Shown piece by piece: positions 53,402 through 63,289 of a stretch of DNA of 64,000 bases. The first letter of the stretch is position 1. Each line of letters starts with the position of its first letter. The position numbers were made by a program, and so were the translations under genes. The notes below the pieces were generated by a model that made no database searches, was not told the origin of the DNA, and saw only the letters and a list, made by a program, of their open reading frames with translations. The stretch is from Avena insularis. Taxonomy: Eukaryota > Streptophyta > Magnoliopsida > Poales > Poaceae. The DNA lies in contig CM042684.1 of the NCBI GenBank assembly GCA_023614405.1, positions 530,952,682 to 531,016,681 on the forward strand. Direction: 5' to 3'.

Positions 53402-54908
53402 TGATCCGTCCATTTTGTATCATTATTTTATATCATAATTTACTGTTATTCATTGATATATTTCATATTAAGAGATGATACTTATGTTATTTCGTCTATT
53501 TTTGTATGATTGATGATTTTTGGAGGATGAACCACCAGAGTCAGTATTCTGATGGAAAAAGCACTATCCAGATGCAAAATTCGCGAAGATCAGAAAATCT
53601 GAGAAAATATACGGAAATTCCTACTTTTCTAGAAGACGAAGGAGGTCAGAAGGAGGAGCGGAGATGGTCCACAGGGGGCCCACACCACCCCCTGGCGCGG
53701 GTCCCCTGGCGCGCCACCAGGTGGTGTGGCCACCCTGGCCCACCTCCAGCATCACCCTTTGGCGTATATAATACCCTCGAAACCCTAAGACTCGGGGAGC
53801 GACCACAGAAAGATTCCGCCGCCTCTGCGGGGCAGAAACTACATAGAGTGAAAGATCTCTTCGGCAGGCAGAAATCTGTAGGGGAAATTCCTTCCCGGAG
53901 AGGGGAGATCGTCGCCATCAACACCGTCATCAAGCTGGACTTCATCGGGATCATCATCATCATCTCCACCATCGTCTTCACCAGCACCATCATCACCACT
54001 CTGTACCGCTGTAACAATTGGGTTGAATCTTGCATAGTTCTTAGGGGAAACTTTCCCGGTGCTGATTACTTGTTGTAGTTGATGTTATTGAGTGGAACTA
54101 TTGAATTATTGTTAATGTTCAGATTGTTACTTATCATTATTTCATCTCTGATCTTTATCCATATGATGTCTCGTGAGTAGTTCGTTTAGTTCTTGAGGAC
54201 ATGGGAGAAGACATGTTGTTAGTAGTGGAATTGTGTTGAGAAAGATTTAATGGTTTGATATTTAAGTTGTGGTGCTATTCTTCTAGTGGTATCATGTGAA
54301 CGTCGACTACATGATACTTCACCTTTATGGGCCTAGGGGAATGCATTGTGTATTTGGCTACTAATCGTGGGGTTGTCGGAGTGACAGAAACCTGAACCCC
54401 TGTTAGGAAACCTTTGCATAGGGGAGTTCAGGATCTCAAAGTTTAAGACTATGGTTAGGTTTTTATCTTAATTACTTTCTTGTAGTTGCGGATGCTTGCA
54501 AGGGGTATAATCACAAGTATGTATTAGTCTAGTAAGGTTAGTACATTAGCATAGGTTCACCCACACAACACTTATTCAACCAGAGAAGATTAATCAACTA
54601 CATAAAGCGAAAGTACTTGACAATATTCCCATGTGTTCTCGAGAACGTTTGGTTATCTTAAGTAATATAATCGGCTTGTCCTTTGCTAAAGAAATGATTA
54701 AGCCTTGCTGCAATTATTATTATTTTCTTTTATTTACTCACATTTTATTTATCTGCATTATTAAAAACCTCTAAAAATCTGTTTGCTAAGTATTTACAGA
54801 GAATTCCTGATCCAAACCACTTGTCAACACCTTCTGCTCCTCGTTGGGCCTCGACACTCTTACTTATCGAAAATACTACGATACACCCCCTATACTTGTG
54901 GGTCATCA
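53402..54908 (+). repeat. gypsy LTR copy 2
   Basis: 1507 bp, starting TGATCCGTCC (LTR1: TGATACGTCC) and ending GTGGGTCATCA. Same length and structure as LTR1. Confidence 0.92.
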
Positions 54909-55580
54909 GCTACCACCCTCCGGCTCCCTATGGCCAGGTCTTCTCTTGCTGCTGCGTCCGGCCGGCTACCGTCTATGGCGGTGAAGGTTGTTCCCTCCCA
55001 CGGGGCTGCTGTACTGGCGCTCCTTGCCTACGGTTCTCTTCTTTCGGTCCGGTCGGCCTCACAATGTTTGCCACGGGACAAGGACGATGGTGTCCTCAAG
55101 ACCGTGGTGGTGCATGTTGGTGGGTGGCAAGCTTGGGGGCGCGCTTCACACTGTCCGGGTGGTGGATTATGGGGGTTGGGAGAAATCCTTGTCGGTGTTG
55201 CCGGCACCGACGCGGTGACGTCTGCGGATGGCACCTTCCCTGTGCAGGGCGTCATGTGTACTCCCTCCCATTCCCCTCCGTGTACCGGGAGAAATCCTAG
55301 GACTTGTCCGGGTAACAACGTCGTCGTTGTCGCATCCCTTCTTGAAGGTGCTGCTTGGTACACGGTGATTCGAGGGCATAGGAATGTGGTGGGAATTCTC
55401 CGGAGGGCACAACGGTTGCGAGCCATCAACGCTTTTGTCATTCCGGTAATGTTGTCATTTTTTCTCTTCTATTTCTCTTATTTTTCTTTTGAACTTTGAT
55501 GTGATGTCTGGCCAGCAATGGTCTCGTGTTATACCGAATGTTGTTGGTCGCTATATTAATATAGGTAGGCGAAAGGAAAC
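54909..55580 (+). mobile_element. right part of the GC-rich non-LTR-like unit
   Basis: GC-rich DNA without a recognised domain, ending with 'gttataccgaatgttgttgg' and 'cgctatattaatataggta' plus 'ggcgaaagg', the 3' signature that I associate with common Triticeae non-LTR repeats. It stands directly upstream of SCPL copy 2 and may have replaced that gene's promoter and signal-peptide region. Confidence 0.45.
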
Positions 55581-55709
55581 ACTCGCGTGTAACAAGAGCT
55601 TTTAATGTTGGCCGCCATTGCAGAAGTAGTACACCGGACCTGCAAGAATGCAAGTGCACCGTCCACACCTAATTATTTTTGTTCTTCCTAGAACCAGGCC
55701 GACATCGCA

Positions 55710-57110
55710 GTGACTGTTTCGATGCCAGAATCAGAATGGACCATGGCGCCAACACATAAGTCTAGGTCGTCCGCGTCCAACCAACCAGCTCGAGCACTTG
55801 CGGCGGACGAGATGACGTTCCCGAGGGAAGCCGTCCCGACCAGCTCGGGCTACCTTACCGTCGACCCGGCCATCAACGCCTCGCTCTTCTTCGTCTTCTA
55901 CGAGGGCACGGAGCCTGCTTTGCACGTCGACCCGGCAGGCACGCCGCTACTCCTGTGGCTCGAGGGTGGCCCGGGCTACTCTGCTCTCTTCAGCAACTTC
56001 CTCCAGCTCGGACCGTACACGCTCGTCGTCCCCTCCGGCGGCGCCAACGGCAGCGCGTCACTCTCCCCCAACCCGTTCGCGTGGAACCGGCGCTTCGGGC
56101 TCCTCTTCCTCGACAGCCCGCTCGGCACCGGCTTCAGCGCCGCGCCGTCGCCGGACGACATCCCCACGAACCAGTCCGTCATCGCCGACCACGTCCTCGC
56201 GGCGCTCCGGGCCTTTTTCGCGCTCCACCCGCCCTACTTCCGCGCGCGCCCCTTCTTCCTGGCCGGCGAGAGCTACGCTGGCAAGTACATCCCGGCGGCG
56301 GCCACGCGTATCCTCGCCGCGGACCCGGCGATCAACCTCCGCGGCGTGGCCATCGGCAATTTCCTGGTGGACCCGGTGACGCAGGTGGCCACGTTCGCCG
56401 ACACGGCCTACTTCATGGGCCTCATCAACGGGAGGCAGAGGCGGGAGCTGGAGGCGCTGCAGGCGGACGCGGTGGCGCTGGCGGGGGCGGAGCGGTGGAG
56501 CGAGGCGACGGACGCGCGGGCGCGGCTGGTGTCGCGGCTGCAGGAGGACATTGGGATGCCCACGCTCTTCGACGTCGTCAACCAGGGCCGCTGGCCGGAC
56601 GCCGACGCGCTGGAAGAGTTCGTCAACCGGCCCGGCGTCAAGGCGGCTCTGGGCGTAAGTGGGGACGTGGTGTTCAAGGCGGGATCCGCGGCGGTGGTGG
56701 CGGCCCTGCGGGAGGACGGGATGAAGAGCGCCATGCCAGAGATGGAGGCGCTGCTGCGGACGCCGGCGATGCGCGTGCTCCTGTACGAGGGCATTCGGGA
56801 CCTGCGAGACGGGGTGGCGTCGGTGGAGGCGTGGCTGGAGGAGGTGGAGTGGGACGGGATCGCCGCGTTCCGGGACGCCAAGCGCGCCGTGTGGAGGATC
56901 GCCGGACGTGAACCAGAGGGAGAACTCGCCGGGTACGTGCAGAGCCACGGCGCTCTGGCGCACGTGGTGGTGCACGGGGCAGGGCACTTCGTGCCGGCCG
57001 GCAACGGGCGCGCGGCGCAGGCGATGATCGAGGGCTGGATTTCACAGACCGGCATCTTCGTCGTCAGTGACAGTGTGCTGGAGACCGGCGGCGGTGATGT
57101 GAAAGCGTGA
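55710..57110 (+). CDS. serine carboxypeptidase-like protein, no signal peptide
   Basis: Single exon, up to 466 residues, peptidase family S10. The catalytic triad is present: Ser188 in GESYAGKY, Asp364 in 'YEGIRDLRDGV', His426 in GAGHFVP; the substrate-side '[19 protein letters not shown]' block is intact. S10 proteins enter the secretory pathway and act as carboxypeptidases or acyltransferases in vacuole or apoplast. Here the first 30 residues (from MTVSMPESEW) are hydrophilic; homology to the paralogue begins only at about residue 37 (FPREAVPTSSGYL). Thus the signal peptide found in copy 1 is missing. In the oxyanion region the usual GGPGCS reads GGPGYS (Tyr90). Candidate starts are the Met codons at 55710, 55722, 55743 and 55812; none gives a signal peptide. 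An upstream exon joining at 'cttcctag' (about 55690) is possible but none was found. Either a neofunctionalised cytosolic protein or a decaying gene. Confidence 0.85.
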   Translation: MTVSMPESEWTMAPTHKSRSSASNQPARALAADEMTFPREAVPTSSGYLTVDPAINASLFFVFYEGTEPALHVDPAGTPLLLWLEGGPGYSALFSNFLQLGPYTLVVPSGGANGSASLSPNPFAWNRRFGLLFLDSPLGTGFSAAPSPDDIPTNQSVIADHVLAALRAFFALHPPYFRARPFFLAGESYAGKYIPAAATRILAADPAINLRGVAIGNFLVDPVTQVATFADTAYFMGLINGRQRRELEALQADAVALAGAERWSEATDARARLVSRLQEDIGMPTLFDVVNQGRWPDADALEEFVNRPGVKAALGVSGDVVFKAGSAAVVAALREDGMKSAMPEMEALLRTPAMRVLLYEGIRDLRDGVASVEAWLEEVEWDGIAAFRDAKRAVWRIAGREPEGELAGYVQSHGALAHVVVHGAGHFVPAGNGRAAQAMIEGWISQTGIFVVSDSVLETGGGDVKA

Positions 57111-57225
57111 CATCCAAAATCAGAAAATCGTAAGCTACTCGAATTTGTTAGCTATAAACTGTATCAGCGTAGTTTGATTTCTCAATCACTTCGCTTCTTG
57201 TAATAATTAAATAAGGGACTGCCTA

Positions 57226-57496
57226 GAGGTGGTGAACCTCTGGAATACTCGCCACAACTCTCCTTCGATCGTGGCTCCTGTTTTAGTTAGTAGAGATCGG
57301 AGAGCTCGTTTGTTTCTTTTAATATTTAGCACGTAATAAGGTCATCCAACTTCCTGGCGCATCTTTGTGCAAAGCCAGCGAGAATGTGACGGAGAGTTGG
57401 ATGGACGAGAGTCCTAGCTTTCTGTTTCTCCTGCCTTCTGGCTGACTGTCCAGGACTGCTTTTATTTGAATAAAGCTCTTGATCCGCAAAAAAAAA
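57226..57496 (+). mobile_element. short non-LTR insertion with target-site duplication
   Basis: GACTGCCTA occurs at 57217-57225 and 57497-57505. The 271-bp insert between them ends with 'aataaagctcttgatccgc' and a run of nine A, as expected for a 5'-truncated LINE or a SINE on the plus strand. It sits about 115 bp after the SCPL stop codon and so may alter its 3'UTR. Confidence 0.8.
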
Positions 57497-57799
57497 GACT
57501 GCCTATTTATCATTTGTTAGCTAACTATAAAAAGTGTCGAGAGCAGTCAATTTTCTTCCACTAGTATTCTGACACGTGCCATGGTGGAAAAACCCTGCAC
57601 ACAACACATCAACTGTTACTCCAAGCAACGTTGATTCTGTGATTTTTAGGACGGGCGCAAGGATTCTGCCTAGTATCTACCTTGTCATCAGGGTACATCA
57701 TATCGTTGCGCATCAGCGGACATGTTGAAAGTTTGGGCTATTTTCCTTTCTATTTTCTGCATAAATAAAAGCATAAAAAAAGTGAAAACCTATAATTTG

Positions 57800-57932
57800 T
57801 ACTCACTCTATCCTAAAATAAGTGATGCAACTTTGTGTAGATACGCATATATCTAGACGTGCTTTAGTGTCTAGATACAAAGGTATGTACCTAGATAAAA
57901 TCATGTCAATTATTTTGGGACCGAGGGAATAG
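57800..57932. repeat. Stowaway MITE
   Basis: TACTCACTCTATCCTAAAATA and the inverted right end 'attttgggaccgagggaata', with inner arms 'tatctagacgtg' and 'gtgtctagata'. Confidence 0.8.
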
Positions 57933-58071
57933 AAAAATTCCATACTACAGGACTTCGAAACTTAATTACATCGTTGGTTGCTATGATTTACATGTTCCAG
58001 AACTTGTAACCTCGTGATACAGGCGAAGAACCGAACGAAAACACAGGAAAATCCAGTCTACATGATTATAA

Positions 58072-59436
58072 GGGTGTGTTTGGTTTAGCTCCAGTGGCAT
58101 GCTTCAACTGCCTAAAATCTAGAAGTCAACCAACAAACAAATATTTTTTCACAGTAGATTTTCGAACGCATCCACTTTGGTTAGTGTATTTCCCACAGCT
58201 ACTCGACCACTGCTTTCACCGAGTTGCGTTCAACGGAATTGGAAAGAGAGAAACGGAGAGGTGGGGTGAGAGAGAGGAAAGAGAGAGACAGACCCTTTGC
58301 ATGACTGTCAACTAGGCCCGCCACAACAACCGGGCAGTTCAGGTCCGTGTCTGTCCGGCCAGACCCATCCGCCACCCAAATTTGATGCTCGGATGGGTGG
58401 TCGGTCCGGATGAGTCGTCCCGCTCGGAAGCCGTGTTTTGGCCCAGCTGTCCACGCGGACCGATTCTGACGTAGCCGGACCGTTTGGGTCTCCCTGGTGG
58501 AGATACCCTAACCAGACAACGCCGAGGTGGACCAGGCGTCGACAAGATTCTCCGTCGGCGCTGCTCAATGTCTCGTACCGAAGCACTGTGCTATTGAACA
58601 GTAGTGCATACCTCTTTTTTCCGGTTGATCTTCTTCTTGCTCTGATTTACACATGTACTTAATGAAAGCCGTAAGCTTTGAATGCTACCTGTGATGGTGA
58701 TTTTGTAAATAAAAGTGAATTTGTGAAAACCTCTTTTTGTGAACTCTTCAAAAATTTATATGTTAGAAGAACACATTCGATTGGAGCGACTATGCGTTTT
58801 CTTTTTCTGGAATTCGTGACCATGGATTTTCTTTTTCTTGAATACGCGACCATGGATTTTCTTGCCCTTTTGTGAGTTCGTACTTTGTTTATCAGTGTAC
58901 CAATTAAGATCTGAGTTCATCGTTGTCTTCCAATCAACATAATAGCATAATCTAGATCTTTAGTTGTTTAAACTTGAAAATTGATACTCCTAGATTCTTT
59001 TCCGCTAGGAGTATCGATTATTTTTAAGCAGGAGTACAAAGTTTAAAATTCTTTTCTACTAGGAGTATCAATTCTTTTTAAGCAGGAGTACAAAGTTTAA
59101 AATTCTTTTCTACTAGAATTGGTATTAATCGTCCATGTATTGTGTACTAACTTTAGTTTTACTCATATTATCTTAATATATATTTCATGATTTTCATCCG
59201 AAAATGGTCATTTAAATGTCAAACGAGAGACATATGAGTTTTCTACTGTAGATTTGCGTACGAATAGTTTTTAGGCCCTTCGAGATTACATCTCGTTCAT
59301 ACAGATTTCATAGATTCATAGTTGTTCGAGCCAAACAACTTTCAGATTTCTCACAGTTCTCAGCTCACGGCTGTTTTTTCACAGTTTGCAGCTCACAAGA
59401 GATTTTTCAGAATCCACGGCATAACCAAACACACGC
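58072..59436. mobile_element. non-autonomous PIF/Harbinger-type element
   Basis: Left terminus GGGTGTGTTTGGTT (58072-58085) and right terminus AACCAAACACACGC (59423-59436) are inverted with 13 of 14 matches, flanked by TAA on both sides (58069-58071 and 59437-59439). TIR and 3-bp TAA target are diagnostic for Harbinger/Tourist. The 1365-bp body has no transposase. It holds internal direct repeats, e.g. 'cgaccatggattttcttttt' type units at 58817-58862 and 'ttaaaattcttttctacta' twice at 59043 and 59097. Confidence 0.85.
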
Positions 59437-59849
59437 TAAAACTAAAATTGCAGTGTTGCTTTTCCTTGTTTACGTGTTCAAAATCTTGTAAACCAGTGTT
59501 TAGTGAGCTGAAACTTGTTCTACATAAAAAAAATTAACACCAAAACCGCAAGCAAGAACATGCGCTGTAAAATTTCCACTACTAAACTATCAATATTTTT
59601 CAAGGAATGGGTTACTTAAAAATCAGCTGGAGCGTCACGGGAAACACTTCCGAAGCTCCACGAATCGCTGGAGCTGGCCAATCCTTCGTCTGGTTCTCCC
59701 CATGAGGTATCTGCCTCTCAAGGTTGGACGCTTGGAGGAAATGACAACTATACTACAAAGCCGACCTGGCAAAGCAAAAGCCACAGTCTGTAAGAAAATC
59801 TCAGCGACGAATCAGATGGACCAAAGATTCCATTGCTACCGAAAAAATG

Positions 59850-59992
59850 TACTCCCTCCGATCTATAGTATTGTTCTCAACTTTATCTAGATTCGGATGT
59901 ATTTAGTTAAATATATCTAGACTAGATACATCCGAATTAGACAAAGTTGAAAACAATAATATGAATCGGAATAATATGAATCGGAGGGAGTA
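59850..59992. repeat. Stowaway MITE with small terminal duplication
   Basis: TACTCCCTCCGATCTATA at the left, GAATCGGAGGGAGTA at the right, strong inner arms ('aactttatctagattcggat' opposite 'tccgaattagacaaagtt'). Next to the right end the 15-bp unit 'aataatatgaatcgg' is present twice. Confidence 0.9.
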
Positions 59993-60310
59993 CGTATAAG
60001 AGGTTGAGCACGCAAAAATATAAGCAGTTAAGCACACAAAAATATCAGCAGCCAAATTCAATTACTCAAGAAAATGTTGTCTATAACTCAGACCACCGTC
60101 TAGGTTCAGACACACAGAGTACATGCTCTTTCCTTCTAAGTGAAACAACAACACTTCTGCTGGGTTCCAAAAAAACGTAAGCATATAAATTATTTGTCTT
60201 AGATACATGGGAAAGAAAGAAAAAATATTTTCCTTCACTTGACACATCTAAATTAAGCAAATTCTCTACAAAAGTACTCTGTTTGTATGTTAACCCACTA
60301 CTCTGGTTAA

Positions 60311-61997
60311 CTAACCAACACGTGGAGTTTCTACGACGCGTTTGTATTTGTCCACTATGATCCTGACACGCATTGATCTCCAGTCGCAGGTCCGCATTGA
60401 GTTTTTCGAAAGGACTTCGAAGTGGAGTTCCGGCTTGCCTTTTCCGATGATCCTTTTAGCCTTATGTACAGTAAGACCAACTACCCCTGGCCAGGAACAC
60501 CCACGGTATTTGTACAGTTCTGAATCAGTTGATCGCCGCCTTATTCTCTTTGTCTCGCCTTCTTGAATCTGAATATATAACATAGATCAAGTAAAAACTT
60601 CCGTTACCCATAAAACAATAAAAGGTAAAAACTTCCGTGTGTTAAAGCGAAGATCAAAGATATCATGCAATAACGCTAAAGAAACAATGTACACACTTCA
60701 TCTATAGTTAATTTGTTTGCATGATAGATCAAGCACATAACGTAGGTGCATATATATAGCTGAAATTTGCTGAAGAAAACCTACAGGCATGTCATTATAG
60801 TAGTAGTATATATCAAAGGAACTACAAATTGGTAGACAAACCATATACCTCTGTTTTTACGGATGATGATGCTGCAGGTGTTTCGGGCATCTTTGTTGTA
60901 ATCTTGGCAACCTCCTTATGCTCGTCTAGTGGAGGAGCTTCAACAAGATCTAAAAAGAAGTAAAGAAAAACAAGATCTAAGAAGGGGCCAAGAGGGTCTA
61001 TACCAACATTGAGAAGGATGGTCTAGTGTATAGACTGCCAGACATATGCGAAACAAACCATGCCAACGTGTAGGAGGCTCCAAAACTCTTGTTGCTTGTC
61101 CGGGTGAAGCTCCAGTGTCACTGGGCTCCTCCATTTTGATTTCTCTAAATTCCTGTGTAATTCATACGTGCATAGGCCAGAGGTGTAAATTGCAGATAAA
61201 AACGTACAAATTGAATAGTCCAACTAAAATATAAGAGGTTTTATCAGTACAAAATCATTCTCTCTGATTAATTTGTCAGATGTGTGGCCGCGCGCGTGTA
61301 TAGTCACTGCATAGGCCTGGGAGCTGACTGGCTCTCCTATCTTTACCCAACAAAGAAATTAAGCCAAAAGATGGCTGATTCTGTTTTGTCCAAGAATTAA
61401 CTCGTGATTGGTTCAGTTTTATTCACCAATGAATCCTCGGTCGGTATGTTTGAGTAACGCTACACCTATGGACTATTTTTTACGAAAGCGTACTTACAAG
61501 TTGACGCACTCCGTAGACGTTTTCCGTAAGTCTAGCTTTTCCAGTTCCGTTCCATGGTCAAATATAAACATGGCAACAGACAACCAATATTTGAACAATA
61601 ATAAAATATTCCTTTGGTCCTTATTCACGAACACTGACATTGGATAACTAATTTGAGAAGGAGAAAGTAATAGAATTAAACTGTCCCTATTCACGAACAC
61701 TGACATTGGAGTAGGTATATGTATAATCGGAGTAATGCTATGTGCTAGCATCGGTTCGCTTTTGGATTAAGATTTTCCTAGATCGTAGAATTGGCAGGCA
61801 GGTACAAATTAATATGACAAATTTCAATGGCATAGAATTTTATACTAACACATTTAGGTCGAAATTTAATCACGCTAAACGAAAACGACATGTAAATGGA
61901 GAAGGAGTAATATTAGTCGCTAGGTTGTGTAGAGAATGAAACTCAACGAAACTCAATAGTAAGAGAAGAATAGAGAAAGGAGATTTTAACTTACCAT
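60311..61997 (-). CDS. potato inhibitor I family protein with N-terminal extension
   Basis: Minus-strand gene model with four coding exons: 61997-61995 (the ATG only), 61152-61059, 60949-60849, 60568-60311; all borders GT/AG, phases agree, 151 residues. The last 62 residues align without gaps to barley CI-2 (SWPGVVGLTVHKAKR start, 'IIVDK', ending TPRVG). Conserved are the Trp-Pro start, the three loop-supporting Arg (WRSMRVR) and the C-terminal PRVG. Such proteins block subtilisin- or chymotrypsin-like serine proteases. The P1 position (Met in CI-2) is Cys here, in 'RTCDWR'. The first about 89 residues (MEFREIKMEEPSDTG..., then 'EAPPLDEHKEVAKITTKM') are charged and probably disordered, with no signal peptide; CI-2-type proteins normally have only a short extension. 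The intron after ATG is 842 bp. The inhibitor domain is certain; exons 1-2 are predicted from phase and splice sites and need transcript proof. Confidence 0.75.
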
Positions 61998-62073
61998 GGA
62001 TAATTAACAGAGAGGCACGGCGGCGGCAGAACGGAGAGGGGAAACAGAAGAAGGGATTAGCGGTGCGGCCGTG

Positions 62074-62081
62074 TATTTATA
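62074..62081 (-). promoter_or_regulatory. TATA box of the inhibitor gene
   Basis: Minus strand TATAAATA in 'gctataaatacacgg', 77 bases before the ATG at 61997. Expected transcription start near 62045 leaves a short CT-rich leader ('cccttcttctgtttcccct'). Its position supports the ATG-only first exon. Confidence 0.6.
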
Positions 62082-62159
62082 GCGAGTCAATGATCGATTA
62101 GTTAGGGCTTTGCTTGGGACGTGCTGTAATCGGAGCCGATCGATTTATCGTGGCCTTTT

Positions 62160-62980
62160 AACAGCCGACCGACCGGTCCCACATGTCATATTCCTCTCAG
62201 CCGCCGCCTCCTCTCCTGACCTAGCCATAGCATCTCCGCCTCCTCCATAGATCGGTTCCCCCTCCTTCAGCCGATCTCGTCGGCATCGGAGGGATGGGGA
62301 ATCTGATCTATGAGTGGAGTTTTCAGTAAAAGTAGTGTTTTCAAGATTAGATTAGTGTTTTGGTTGTCATCTTCTTAATGGAGATGGCATCGTCTACAAT
62401 AAGTGATCTTCGGCATATCGTTCGACGACGAGATCTCTTTCCCGGCGTCAATGGTGGTGTTGAAAGATTAAGTTTCTATGAGTACAGTCTTTCGGATCTT
62501 CCTTCACCGGATTGATTTTGGACTTTTTCTCATGGTTGTCGCGAGGAGGATTATCCTCGCAATATTTGTCCCGGCTGCTACGTCCTCGACAATGGTGATT
62601 CGTACTCTCGGTTCGCCAGCGACGTCGATCAGGCTGTTCGGTTAATTTTCCCTGAAATACTTGTGTTGGATCTCTTGCCGATGTTGATTGATTACCTTAA
62701 TGGCTGCGCGCGTGCACGTAGCCTTGGCACTGCGGCTCAAAAAATTATGGGAGAACCTTCATTGGTATTTACAGGTTATGGTTCGATATTTATCAGCGTT
62801 TGGCTGCCTTTAGAGAAGTGCAAGATTATGTCTTGAAAGAAGAAAGAGATTGAAGACCTCGAAGATTTGCTAGTTTCTTTTAGACTTTATTTTGTAATCG
62901 ATAGAGTCAGCTTATGTATCTCTACCATGTACTATTTGCTACTTTGAATATAACGTGGTATTGATTGTCAAAAAAAAACC
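62160..62980 (+). mobile_element. non-LTR retroposon-like unit with A-tail
   Basis: It runs from a GC-rich start ('ccgccgcctcctctcctgac') to an AT-rich end: 'agtcagcttatgtatctcta', 'gtggtattgattgtc' and nine A at about 62972-62980. That 3' form is typical of Triticeae LINEs. No intact ORF; I could not find an exact target duplication. Confidence 0.5.
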
Positions 62981-63289
62981 GATCATTGTGTAATCGCGAC
63001 CGGAATTAACCGAACGGCCCGCGAATTGGGTAGAATTATTAACCAAATAGCCTATCAAAACATATTACTAGGAGTAGTAGAATTTAGAACACATGGTAAT
63101 ACGTGAATCAGATAAATGCACACATGATCGTGAAAAATTACGATTACTCGTGAAATCCTTGTGATTCTATTTTACACACTTGTGCAAATTTCAGAACATC
63201 ATCTAGTCTTGGAAGGAGGGATTAAAAATAGAGTTGTTTCCACCCTGGATGAGAGGGGAGCAGGAAGCAAGATCTCAAGGTTCAAAGTG

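Larger units (their letters stand above)
46495..54908 (+). mobile_element. pol-less gypsy-type LTR retrotransposon complex
   Basis: Order: internal 3' end fragment, LTR1 (46779-48291), PBS (48303), gag (about 48430-49155), a second ORF (50940-51482), about 1.9 kb without recognised coding sequence, PPT (53393-53400), LTR2 (53402-54908). The internal region is 5.1 kb. I found no protease, reverse transcriptase, RNase H or integrase motif in any frame, so it depends on proteins from another element. Gag type and tRNA-Asp-like PBS place it with gypsy. The bases after LTR2 are GCTAC; the matching left target copy is not identifiable because the left end is rearranged. Confidence 0.85.

Noticed and set aside
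55955..57055. Long alternative-frame and antisense ORFs over SCPL copy 2 (up to 318 codons)
   Set aside because: Same GC-rich shadow effect; only the frame with the S10 motifs is real.
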